Source: Triatoma infestans (taxonomy: Eukaryota > Arthropoda > Insecta > Hemiptera > Reduviidae). From it: a stretch of DNA of 64,000 nt. The notes below the pieces were generated by a model. It searched no databases, was not told the origin of the DNA, and saw only the letters and a list, made by a program, of their open reading frames with translations. Positions 53,342 through 64,000 of the stretch are shown here, piece after piece. How positions within the stretch are numbered: position 1 is the first letter of the stretch; every line of letters begins with the position of its first letter. The position numbers were made by a program, and so were the translations under genes. The stretch is from assembly GCA_011037195.1 (NCBI GenBank), contig JAAEAF010003057.1:1-64000 (forward strand). Direction: 5' to 3'.

Positions 53342-56305
53342 TCATATTTAATGTAAACTTTTCCACACTGAATGAATAACAACTTATACTTTTAGTAATT
53401 TCCCATTCAAATGTTCCGTAAACTTAAAGGAAATGTTAAATTAATTTCCAAATATTTATAAGAATTTATAGCTTGTATGTTTTCTTTCCTCTAACCACCA
53501 TTGTCTACAGGGCCTTCTACCATTTCTGAAACCAACAACTTTTAATTAATCAAAGGAACTAATATAATCTCTTTATAATTTGGAAGCAAAGCTAACTATA
53601 CTTCATTTTACATCAGCAGTTCTTAACCTTTTTTTTAGTATAGTTAGCACCCGATTAAATCTCAAAATAAATTGCCGCAACCTCTCCAAAAAATATAATC
53701 AATTATTTACTTTCTCTTACCACTGAAATACCACCGAAGTAAAGACATAAATATGTATCGTAACCAACACTAAGTACTATATATTGGAGTAAGTAACTGT
53801 GGATTTAAGCTTGCTTAAAAGCAGCACCAGTTTTCACTCAAAATATACTTCCCACTCTTTCTCTAGAATATCATCTGCATAAGTATATCTAGCTGTGGTT
53901 CATGGTTTGCTAGTTTAACTTTAGTATTTTGAGCACATGTAATCAAATCAAATCTCCATAACTTCATAATATAACTAACTGCATACTTCAGTGGTATACT
54001 TGTATAAATTTAATGCTTGGCACTACGGGAAATTAATTAATTGTTTAAAATGTACAAATATAGAACAAAATTTACCTATTTATTTGCTTACTTAGAAATA
54101 CTATCACCCACCCTTGGAGACAGCCCATGTGGGTGATACAACCCACTTTAAAAAGTTGTTTTATAGCACTCTACCCAATTTTTAAAAGGTTCCAAAATAG
54201 TGCAATAGTTAAAATAGTACACACCAAATTTTGACGAATTTATTGAATATGTAGACGACAGGAAGGATTGTGGGTCATTCCGATAAAAATTTGCAAAGAT
54301 CTTGGTAATAAAGATTTTTATTAATATCAGAATTTAAAGATTAGCATTATTTCTGTAATGGTTGATGATAATAATTAATAACTTCATAGCTCCTTATGTT
54401 TACATACATACTTTTTTTTTTCCTTTTTAGTTTAATTTTAATAGTATGATGGTATAAAACTCATCTGTTGAGAAAATGTATCATGTAAGCGTTGATAGTT
54501 TCATGTTGCCAGCACCGCCCGCTTTAGCGCTGCTTTTCATTATGCACACCTAAACCAGCATTAACCACACTGTCACGTCCACTTTTACGACACTTACAGA
54601 TGCTGTCTACTTTGAACCACTATGAACCAAGCTTCTCCCATAAATTTTGGATAACTCCTCTCCAAGAGCTATCAGATACCATATTTATGCTTGGCAATGT
54701 GAAAGCTTAAGCCAGTCTCAATTCAATAGAAATCTGAAGAGTTATAATAAGCAATTAATAAATCTAGAAGCCTGCAAGCAGCATTAAAAAGCCTTAAAAT
54801 TATAAATGATTAAGTAATCTACATATCCGATCATGTTACTCTACAACTTTCTTCACTCAGCTCTCTGTCAGTAAGCCTAAAGGGTTCTCACTAAGTTGAC
54901 CAAACTAAATTAGCTAACTGAATCGACCGTTACAGCAAGCAATGGTTCTAACTAGCCAGACAGCTCATCAAGGTATTCTCATCAGCTAATGCTTTCATTC
55001 CGCCTTCACTAATATCATCACTACTTTCTCTTTATATTCTCTTTCGTCTCATAAAAAGTACGTCAGCTATACGTTACACTTCACTTATTCCAGGTTTTCT
55101 TCTACCTCACAATGTATAGGAACGTCAACTTTAACTTACGCATAAAAGTGCAAGTATTGAATTTGTGGGTTCATATCCATCATCATCATCATTAAATTAT
55201 TATCCTGCTTCAATCATTACTATATGATTTAGTCCATGATGATTTAAAAAAAATAAAATTTCTTACTAGATTATTTTTTATTTATTCCAAGTTTCTGATT
55301 CTAATACAGATTTATTGTTTATCAATTTTTAGTTATTTAAATTTAATGGAGAATATGGAAATGAAAGTAAATAAAATTAGTTTTGAGTAAACGAAAGTAA
55401 ATACAAGAAAGAAAAAAAAACACTGCATTTATTTAAACTAAGAACAAGAACTTTGAAATAAAGAGTAAAACAATTGATAATGTAAATTATATTAAAAAAA
55501 AAAAAAAAACCTATTGACTATGGTAAATGTAAAATAATCTAACAAAAAGAAGAGAGAACAAGAGAAAATATGAAACATATAATTCCTTATCTTTATCTTA
55601 CCGTGTATTTGGGAAAGGGTATATGTATTGGTAATAATCCATCTAATATTCATATTAATATCACTTGTTTGTTTAGCCAGCCAGATTTTATTTTGAATAC
55701 TCTTTCCGGAAGCATAACACACAATATTGTCTTCAACAAATATTGTATATTCTCTTTTATATATTTTTCATTTATTACTTTCTCTTACTTACTGCCAGAA
55801 GAGGAAGTTCCGCAATCTTAACAAATTGTTTTTTTTTCTATAATATTTCTTGTGTATTTATTCAAACAGCACTGTTTGAATAAATCTTAATTTTATTTAT
55901 ATTTTAATTTCTTAGATACTGATCATATTAAACGAATGAATCTTTTTGTTAGCTAATAGGGAAAAAATTTTGAGCCATTTAATTAATTATATTTTCGCTC
56001 CAAGTCGGATCCTCCATATCTTGTTTGTCTCATAAATGGATCGTAATTGCGTGTGTTTTTTTTCACTTACTGAAGCTTAGCGACTGTGTCAAATTTTAGA
56101 ACTTGTTCTTTCAATGTAACACATGTTTTATGGTCTGCTGAATAAGAACAAAAATAAAAAAATAAAAAACAACAAAAATAACAGGCATCTCTATATTTAA
56201 CATGAAAATCCAACTTCATTATTATTAGATTGCGGAATGGGACCAAGACCTACGCTGTCCAAAGCCCTTCTGGACCATCCATATTGCTAATCAAAAAAAT
56301 AATAA
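53342..56305. other. Unassigned 3-kb region
   Basis: 'cagcagttcttaacctttttt' at 53614-53635 resembles the terminal repeat of hAT-type elements (CAG.GGTTCTTAACC), but no partner was found. 'cacccac...gtgggtg' at 54107-54136 is a short inverted repeat. Frames at 55492-55821 are low-complexity. No gene supported. Confidence 0.4.
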
Positions 56306-56575
56306 CAAAAACCGGTACTAGATTCCGGATTCGGTATGAGAAATTCAAAATAGTCCGAAAATTAACCCTACGGAAAAAATAATCCTAAGCTCTTCCATTG
56401 GCATTCTGTTCAGATCAGAAGTTTCTGTACCTAAACTCCATACAAACCAAGCAATCTGTTAGGGTAGAGTGTTTCTTCCTCCTATGCACAAACTCAACGA
56501 AAGGGACCTTTCATGTGATAGAAATGTCCCTTTAAACCATAATGCGCTGTAAGGGATCCAAACATTACCTAAGTA
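56306..56575 (+). repeat. Unnamed dispersed repeat T, copy 2
   Basis: Aligns in order with 27356-27622: 'gattccggattc', 'taagctcttccattggcattctg', 'tttcttcctcctat', 'ctgtaagggatccaa'. Directly precedes a LINE remnant, so it may belong to a larger element. Confidence 0.45.
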
Positions 56576-56639
56576 AGGTCCATAAAAGTGAAAAGGAAAA
56601 ATTCCACCTATCCAGGACCCTAAATGAGCATCCTAGACT

Positions 56640-57245
56640 GTCGTGTACCGCCTAGAAGCTACAAATTGGATACGACCAAATGCTGTGGAACTAGCAACAT
56701 CGTTCGTATGTATTAAAGATTCTCGCTAAGAAGAGCAAAGTGGAGCTCTTCTGGGTACCCGGACATTCGGCTAAAGATGGTAAAGAGAGGGTGAACAAGT
56801 TGGCATAACCGGTTCATAGTCTCGAAAATTCAGAAACCATTTTACCAAGCAAGTTTGCATTAGGGAAGTCAAATAATGGAGGAATATGAAACTGGAGTAG
56901 CGCTGGAGACGTGAATACGGTGGCCTGACTTCAGGCTAAGAGATTTATAAAAGATATTAGGCAGGGGGACTTGAAGTACCTTGTATTCCTGAATAGGAGA
57001 GTCCTGGTAGGTGTATTAACTGGATACTCATAGGTGTTTCATCAATACCAGTTTCCGATTATTTTAAAGGGAAAGCCTTGGGGGGGAGTTGAAGATTAAT
57101 GATATCTTATTGTAGTCAAACCGGTGGATTGCTGGGAGAGACTTCTTAGAAGTGACTGTTGGAGGGAGGATAAGAGCCAGGAGATTCCGGAGGCTTAGGT
57201 TCCGCTCCTTTGGACACTTATTAATAATAAGAGTAATTGTAAAAC
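56640..57245 (+). pseudogene. I/Jockey-type LINE RNase H and C-terminal remnant
   Basis: The plus strand reads LAKKSKVELFWVPGHSAKDG with KERVNKLA, the RNase H segment with the conserved WVPGH His. It is followed by KRFIKDIRQGDLKYLVFLNR then VLVGVLTGYS (L.TGH-like), and ends GRDFLEVTVGGRIRARRFRR then LRFRSFGHLL. Stops interrupt the frame repeatedly (for example after KLA), and the zinc finger is not clear. Similar in order to the LINE at 5026-5893 but a different, older copy. Confidence 0.65.
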
Positions 57246-58110
57246 ATAGAAAAAAAAAAATTGGATGATTAATTGTTTACTTGCACGATGCTGAAACTAT
57301 CGCAGGATATTCTTCCTCTTTCTTAACAGGAGCAAAAAGAGAAAGCAAAAAATTGTCAATTATAAAATGTAAGCATTGCACTAAGTTCTCTGAAAGCACT
57401 AGCTTTCATATCAGATTTTGATTGGGTACAGCTCCTAAGGGAAATAACACAAATATCGTTATCGGCTAACCTATTATGAAAAATAGCAATTTTTCATTCG
57501 ATCCTTAATAACGTTTCTATTGTGTGATTAATTATTTTCATTCTTCCAAAAGAATACTTACCGAATTTCATTCATATATAAATATATTTTTGATTTATGG
57601 CAAAACGAAAGCATTCTCTAGAAGGGTTTGCTGTCCCAGAATATTTAAAAGAATAATAATAATAATCTGCCTATGTCTGATTCCACAATTATTTACGACT
57701 ATATTTTCAATAATTTGAAGAAGGGTACATTTTTAGTAATTGTATTTAACTGTATTACCAAAATTAATAAGATTTAATTTTGATTATCAGATTAAAAAAA
57801 AGGGAACACATTAAAATAATAAAGCTGTTACGTATGAATAATGAACGTAAGGGAATGTAATTTAATACATACATAAATACTACCACTAAATATGTTAAAT
57901 AATGGGGACCACATCTTCTTCTTCTTCTTCTGTAGATACTAATCGTACTAACATGCTGACCGTTAACATTAAAGTGTAAAAGAGAAAACCTGATGTAATT
58001 TAGATAAAACATTATCTTTACCAACTTCTCCTGCTAATTTAAAACAATTTGTAAGCAAACACTTATCAAGATTTATTTTTAACATAAGACTTAAAATACA
58101 TTAAATATAT
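57246..58110. other. No recognised feature
   Basis: AT-rich, with a CTT microsatellite at 57914-57931. Confidence 0.5.
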
Positions 58111-58114
58111 TTTT

Positions 58115-58239
58115 ACTTTCTTTTACTCCTAGTAAGAGGAAGTATTGTAATCATGTCAAATTATCGATATTGAGTTTTCACCGGAAATATCCGTTTTGAG
58201 GTCGCCTGAGTCCAAAAAAGTGCTTTTTAGCAAATGGTC

Positions 58240-58270
<31 letters not shown>

Positions 58271-59123
58271 ATATGAACACATAGCTCAAAAACGAAAATC
58301 GTAGAAAGTTCAAATTAGATATTCCGTTTAGTTATCACTATGGAATCCGAAGTGGGTCATCTGTCCAAATTCCTCAACCGGAAGTACCACTTTACTAGTT
58401 TTTTTTTTTTTTACTTTTTTACGATTTTCTCAAAAATGCCTCCAAACGATTTTCTTCAAGCTTGGTATATTTAACTACACATACAATGAGGTACAACTTT
58501 AATTGGAAACATTTCTACGGAAAAATTTATTTAAGGGCACTTTTGTGGGAGGGGTGGGGTGAGGCTTTTCATCTAAAGTGCTATTTCAGTTTATTAGACA
58601 ATTCTGTCATCTAAATAATGTTAATTAGAATTGAATATCCTGTTGAAATTCCGCGTTTGAAAAAATTGGATGACCGGAAGTGAGTTTACTTTACTAAATG
58701 ATTTTTTTCACTTTTTCGCGAGTTTCTAAAAAATGGATCTGACGATTTTATTGAAACTTCGTATATAAACTAAACGTACAATGATGTACAACTTTTATTT
58801 AAAATATTTCTCTGAAAAAATTCATTTAAGGGCACTTTTAGGGCAGGAGAAAGTGTTATGTTTTTCTCTAAAGTGCTATCATAGTTGATTATCTCAATTT
58901 CTATCATCCAAACAAAATTAATTAGAAATAAGTAGTTGGCCAAAATTCTGAGCTTCAAGAAAATTAGTAAACCGGGAGTGCGCTTTAACCGAACTGAATT
59001 TTCATTTCATTTCATTCGACGAATTTCATTAAATTTGGTACCAATTTATAAAATTTATCAGTTATAATTTTGAGAACTGGAGTAAGTGAAAGTTGTGTGA
59101 GTGTTTCACACCAGATTTTTTTT
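58115..59123 (-). mobile_element. Module repeat, full-length copy
   Basis: TIR ACTTTCTTTTACTCC at 58115 and GGAGTAAGTGAAAGT ending 59093, then the outer edge 'gtgagtgtttcacaccagatttttttt'. ACCGG-type landmarks at 58378, 58675 and 58972 are exactly 297 bp apart. The GT microsatellite (58241-58266) occupies the same place as the CA tract of the plus-oriented copies. Confidence 0.9.
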
Positions 59124-61293
59124 TAGTATTCAGTAGATATTTGGGAAGATAAATTTTGGAGAGGCTTGGTCATTTAAAAAAATTCATTATATATTATTAT
59201 TGTAATGGTAATAATACTGCATATATGTAATATTACTATTTATATGTAGTATTATTTAGTGTACAATTTTTTAAATTAGAGTCAGCCGTAAAGTGAGGAT
59301 TCTCTCGCCCAGACTATTCTAAATTATTCAAAAGAAATAACAATCAGGGCATCATTAATCGAAATTTCAGACTTTGCCATATCTTCCTCAGCCATAATCA
59401 CTGTCAACATTGGTCTGCCTCTCTCAGGCATCCTCACAGCTCATCAATCCTGGATAAATTTCTGATACATTCTCAGCCATTTCTCAATCATCTGTAATGA
59501 ATATCTTTTTAGTCTTTTAACTGGCGGTAGTATGTTGCTATCCGCTATACAGAATTAAGCAATGGTCTGTTTCCGTCTTTATCGGAATGGTATCTAGCTT
59601 TCTAAATTTATAATTCTCTTAGATTTTTAATTACATTGCCTCGATTTCCGGTTTGTTCTCCTCTTGAACTCATAAACTCACTTTTTAAACATTCTTTTCA
59701 TTCCTGGGCGAAAATACATAAATTCAGCGTCATTTAGTGTTCAATAATAAAATATGATAGTAAAATAATTAAATGTTATTTTAATTAATATGAGAATTAA
59801 ATATTGAATTAAAATAAAAAAAATAATACTACCTCACTCTATTGATAATGTAACAAACTATTTTGTTTACATTGTTTACACAAACAATAGCATAACAAAA
59901 AAAAAAAAATACATAAAGGAGCAGAAGGAGAACATACAATGGGACATAAAGTTTACGCTCGATTAAAGAGCAGGGTTGTAAGCGGTAGACATCAAGCGGA
60001 TCACGTGACGTAATGCATGATGGATTGTCTTTTTTCATGAGGGAAACACTACAACGAATATGGGAAAGTTTGCGTGGTTGGGAAATGTTTGAGTTGAGTA
60101 TGTTTTATGATTGAGAGTTGTTTATTTTTCACTATTTTCTAAATATATACAAATATCTATAAATCTACATCACCTTAAGATTTTTGCTAATAACAAATAC
60201 AAGAAATAAAAAATGTTAAAAAAAAAAAAAATAGGTAACTATTTGGTGGAAACAGTCTGTCCAAAAGTAGTTAGTTTTAAAGTAGTTTACAACTTCCCAG
60301 TTTGTGTCACAAAGAAAATATTTGTATTGCAGCAGTTGAACAACATGACAATTATTTCATTCAAATCAGTGGCTACAATTGTACTTTTAATATCTAGAGA
60401 TTATTAGTAATTTTTAAACATTGGAGATTAAAAATTCAAACAGTGTTGCCACCTTTCAATTAAACAAATTTTAAAGTTCGGATGAACTGGTTAAACTATG
60501 AATAATACTAAAATAAAGTTGAAATTCTTAAATTAACTTTTGTTTCAATATTTAAAAATAAATTAAGCACTAAATTAAATAGCAAAAAAAACATACTTTA
60601 ATGTTGCTTAATTTTAACATAGTATGCTGGAATCTTGGTGAAGTACCTTCCTTTTTTCAATGGACAATATTCTTTTACAGATTGCCTTAAATTTTTACCA
60701 GCTTTTATATAGTTTTTTGAAATTGTTTTCACTGAACATAAAAAAATATATTTATGTATAAGTGTTTAACATATACAGCAATGGCATTTTACAACTCTCG
60801 TTCACTAATCACTCTCGAGTATATAAAAAGGGCAGTTTACTATCATGTAAATAAGTAACTATTTTCACGAAGTAGATTTTACCATGTTCGTGGATCTTCT
60901 TCCTGCGGGCACATTCAATTTTTCTTAAACTGCTGAATAGAAATTAAATTTTTTTTAGATTCAACTTATAATGTTGTATTTATATTTTACTCGAAGTTTT
61001 ATTGTGAAACATATTAGAAAAATTAATATGCCGAAATTATGATACTTTCTTTCGTATTTCACATAGACTAAATAGTATCTTTGCCCGCAATGGTATCTCT
61101 TGCAAGCAGTTATTTGAGGAGTAGCGACACTACGGGTTACCATAGCTTAGTATTTCATGCACTTACTTCGTCAGAACAGTAAACAATACACTTTAAAACT
61201 ACATACATTCTACACTTTACAGACAAAGGATAAAACACAGCACACAAAGGGTCTCCGTCCTTAGATAACTGGCCTAAGCAAGGGATTGGAAAA
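59124..61293. other. No recognised feature
   Basis: AT-rich; the frames at 59829-60038, 60213-60407 and 60961-61143 have no recognisable similarity or context. Confidence 0.45.
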
Positions 61294-61515
61294 GGAAGGG
61301 ATTAGTTCAGTGGCAGCATGCTGGACTAGCAACGCGGACGGCTTCGAATCCAGCATGCTGCCTTTAGAGATTTTCTCTTACTAGGAGACTCTGCTACTTA
61401 CTGACCGGTGGTGGGCAGTGTTGTCTGTTGCTAGAGCACACTGCTTGGAGCGCGACCGTGAACTGAGAAGGCCTCGGGGGGAATAATAGATCTTTCAGAT
61501 CGCAGTGCAATAAGC
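61294..61515 (+). repeat. tRNA-Ala-like SINE with CAGATCGCAGTG tail
   Basis: 'ggaagggattagttcagtggcagcatgctggactagcaacgcgg', B box 'ggcttcgaatcc', 'taggagactctgc', 'actgaccggtggtgggcagtgttgtctgt', 'ctgagaaggcctcgggg', then 'gatctttcagatcgcagtgcaataagccc'. Confidence 0.85.
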
Positions 61516-61829
61516 CCTGAATCACAAATTGAATAACTTAAGAACTATAATTATATAACATAAGGTAAAATAAAAAAGGGTAATTAATATGATATCTGGA
61601 GCTTGTTTCAAAGAACACAAAAGTTTTATATTTGGCTCGATATTTGTAAGTGCTTCCCGAAGTTCTTGATTCGCATAAATATGTCTTGAAAATGGGAGTA
61701 GAATTGAAATAGCGCGGTCTGAAATCCGAGAATATTTTTTCGTAACTGAAATCCAAGCATCCAATGGAACTTCGGCAAGTGAAGTTCTAGCGCCTGTCAT
61801 TGTTCAATTCAATAAATTACTTTCGAATT
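61516..61829. other. Unassigned spacer between two SINEs
   Basis: Overlapping minus-strand frames at 61522-61800 (MTGARTSLAEVPLDAWISVT... ) are open for 92 codons and have a moderately balanced composition, but I recognise nothing. Could be a decayed transposon segment. Confidence 0.35.
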
Positions 61830-62000
61830 TGCACTGGTTCGAATCCAGCTGTCTGCCTTGTTCCTAGCAGCCTCTACAGCTTACTGTCCGATGATAGGGC
61901 AGTGTTGTCTGTAGCTAGAGAACACCGGTCCGGAGACCATTAGTGCCCGAAGAAGGCTCCGGAGGGAGATTTTTCAGATCGCAGTGCAATAATCCCCTAT
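61830..62000 (+). repeat. tRNA-Ala-like SINE, 5' truncated, same tail
   Basis: Starts at the B box 'ggttcgaatccagctg', then 'ctagcagcctctacagcttactgtccgatgatagggcagtg', 'agaaggctccggaggg' and 'agatttttcagatcgcagtgcaataatccc', sharing the extra tail with the copy at 61294. Confidence 0.85.
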
Positions 62001-62339
62001 TAACAATCTAATCTAAATAGTAGCTTGTGAATGTGATATTCATTTAATTCTGGTCTATTATTGGTTTTATTTGTCTGTAGACTAAGAGACCAAACCCTAC
62101 GATAACGTCTTGCTCCTCTGGTCTCAATATAGCTAACCTGAAGAAGAAAAAAAAAAACACAAAACAATAATATAAAGTCAAAACAAATCAAAATTCTTCC
62201 ACAGACAACTTATTCTGGCCGAAGATGCTTCCAACCCGACCAATCTATCGGTAAGATAAATGGTTTTTTATCTTTCTCATCAAATATGAAATATTATCGT
62301 TTTATTATTGGCAACTTCTCTATAATTCATCATTATTTA

Positions 62340-62990
62340 TAATATTTTTACTTTTTACGTATTATTCCGTGTCAAATTTTCTGAAATTGAGTTTTTACTC
62401 AATAACGGAAATACATGTTTTTAACGAATCGTCTGTGTCTGTGTGAGATTTTTTGTTAACAGTATATCTCAAAAATGAATAATTGCAAAAAAACCTCAAA
62501 TTTGATATTCTGTTTAGGGTACGTAATATAGAAACGCAAGTTTCGGACAATATCTATTTTGGATTTTCATAATTTTTTGTAAAGTGTTTCGCAATTTTCT
62601 CCAAAAAAGGCTTCATAATTTTCTTTAAACTTCGTATAGTGTTTACATATTAAATGCCTATCACTTTTATTTGAAAATTTTCCTCTGAAAAATTGTTTTT
62701 TTTGGGGGGGGGTCTAAGGGAAAAGTAACGTTTAGCTTCTGGTAAAGTACCACTTCAATGTTACACATGGTTATCACCTATGTATCACCTACGTATATCA
62801 CCTATACATATAATATTATTACATTAGAAGCAATGCTGCAATCTGAATTTGAAGAAAATCGGTTAACCGGAAGTACGACTTTACAGAGTAATTTTATTGG
62901 AATTTTCTCGAAAACATCTCTAACGATTTCCTTTAATCTTTGTATGCTAACTGCAGACATGTATAGCACTTATAAATGAAACATTTGTCC
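62340..62990 (-). repeat. Diverged module repeat, minus
   Basis: 'gtgtcaaattttctgaaattgagtttttactc', 'ctcaaaaatgaataattgc', 'gatattctgtttagggta', 'ttttctccaaaaaaggctt', 'taaacttcgtatag', then 'ttacattagaagcaatgctgcaatctgaatttgaagaaaatcggttaaccggaagtacg' and 'ggaattttctcgaaaacatc' retain the module order. It runs up to the next copy, which is in the opposite orientation. Confidence 0.7.
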
Positions 62991-62998
62991 AAAAAAAA

Positions 62999-63967
62999 AA
63001 AAATCTGGTGTGAAACATTCACACAACTTTCTCTTACTCCAGTTCTAAAAATTATAATTGACGAATTTTAATAGCTAGTGTACCAATTTTGATGAAGTTC
63101 GTCGAAAACTGTAAAAAAAAAAAAAAAAAACTGTTCAGTAAAAGCGCGCTTGCGGTTTATTAATTTTCTTGAAACTTGAAATTTTTGGCCATCTATATAT
63201 TTCTAAATAATTTTGTTTGAATGATAGAATTGTATAATCAACTATGATAGCCAACTTTAGAGAAAAACATAACCTCACACCTCCCCGATAACTTCCCTTA
63301 AAGAAATTTTCCCAGAGAAATGTTTTAAATATAAGTTGTAGATCATTGTATGTTCAGTTTATATACGAAATTTCAAGGAAATCGTCGGGGTTATTTTTGA
63401 GAAAATCGCGAAAAAGTGAAAAAAAAATCATTTATTAAAGTGATAATTAAAAGCACTTCCGGTTATCAGATTTTTTTCAAACTCGGAATTACCGACAACA
63501 TATTCAATTCTAATTAACATTATTTAGGTGATAGAATTGTTGGATAAACTGAAATAGCATTTTAGATGAAAACCTAACCCTACCGCTCATCCATAACTGC
63601 TTTTAAATGAATTTTCCCAGAGACACATTTTAAATAAAATTTGTAGTTCTTTGTATATGTAGATGGTGTACCAAGTATCAACAAAATCGTTGGAGCCATT
63701 TTTGAGAAAATGTAAAAAAAAAAAAAATAGTAACGTGATACATCCGGTTGAGGAATTTTGACAGATAACTATTGTCAGAACTACTTCCTACGGTTTTTCA
63801 TTTTTGAGCTATGCTGTTCACATACATACATACATACATATATACACATATACATACATACATACACATCAGAGGACTGAGGTGACCTCAAAACGTATAT
63901 TTCCGCTAAAAACTCGATATCGAAAATTTGACACAATTACAATACTTCCTCTACAGTAAGAGAAAGT
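62999..63967 (+). mobile_element. Module repeat, full-length copy
   Basis: Outer edge 'aaaatctggtgtgaaacattcacaca', TIR ACTTTCTCTTACTCC at 63026, modules at 'gcgcttgcggttta', 'gcacttccggttatc' and 'atacatccggttgagg', a CATA microsatellite (63823-63868) in place of the CA tract, and the closing 'cttcctctacagtaagagaaagt' with a short deletion in the TIR. Confidence 0.9.
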
Positions 63968-64000
63968 AAAAACTGATTTTGAATAGTACTTAGTAATGAT

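Noticed and set aside
53614..53760. A hAT-type terminal repeat (CAGCAGTTCTTAACC)
   Set aside because: No inverted partner or 8-bp target duplication could be found.
58241..58266. (GT)n tract as an independent microsatellite locus
   Set aside because: A CA/GT or CATA tract occurs at the same internal position in every full module repeat, so it is part of that element.

Overview
Repeat-dominated, AT-rich eukaryotic DNA. I find no intact cellular protein-coding gene, no rRNA and no convincing functional tRNA gene. The remnants point to an arthropod, most likely an insect: an R1-clade non-LTR retrotransposon with its C-terminal zinc finger, Jockey- and I-clade LINEs, rosa/SETMAR-type mariners, a hAT remnant, a Penelope-like GIY-YIG fragment and tRNA-derived SINEs. 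The species cannot be named from this sequence. Nearly every short open frame is a repeat fragment or a chance AT-rich frame; two frames (24.2-24.6 kb and 44.9-45.3 kb, both minus strand) match nothing I recognise.

Layout. 0-10 kb: a module repeat split by an LTR-like insertion, a SINE head, Jockey remnants (4.2 and 8.0 kb), a 5'-truncated I-clade LINE with an 11-bp target-site duplication (5.0-5.9 kb), a foldback element (7.4 kb) and another LINE end (9.6 kb). 10-26 kb: LTR fragments, a second foldback (11.1 kb), a hAT end (12.9 kb), a tandem LTR pair (14.3-14.9 kb), a near-perfect foldback (16.15 kb), a long inverted repeat (16.4 and 20.8 kb) around a degraded LINE, an internally deleted LTR element nested in a module repeat (21.3-23.3 kb) and a TIR element (24.6-25.2 kb). 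26-40 kb: an R1 tail, mariner pieces at 28.4, 33.8 and 36.8 kb, a Penelope-like GIY-YIG fragment (31.3 kb) and a duplicated SINE (34.9 and 36.1 kb). 40-64 kb: more foldbacks (40.7 and 42.8 kb, the latter inside an LTR), full-length module repeats at 43.7, 58.1 and 63.0 kb, a LINE 3' region split by a SINE (46.5-48.0 kb), an R1 element with a 14-bp target-site duplication (48.07-49.08 kb), two LTR copies (52.2-53.3 kb) and a degraded I-type LINE (56.6 kb).

Four repeat groups account for most of the recognisable sequence. (1) An abundant repeat of about 0.95 kb with 15-bp inverted ends, built from three homologous modules spaced about 297 bp apart. (2) A foldback family whose arms carry a hammerhead-ribozyme-like core and whose insertions are flanked by 10-13-bp duplications. 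(3) LTR-like repeats in three groups (A, B, C) beginning or ending TGTA..., with 4-bp duplications and, in two cases, a purine-rich tract at the LTR edge. (4) A tRNA-Ala-like SINE family. The genes do not work together as a system; the order of events is readable from nested insertions.
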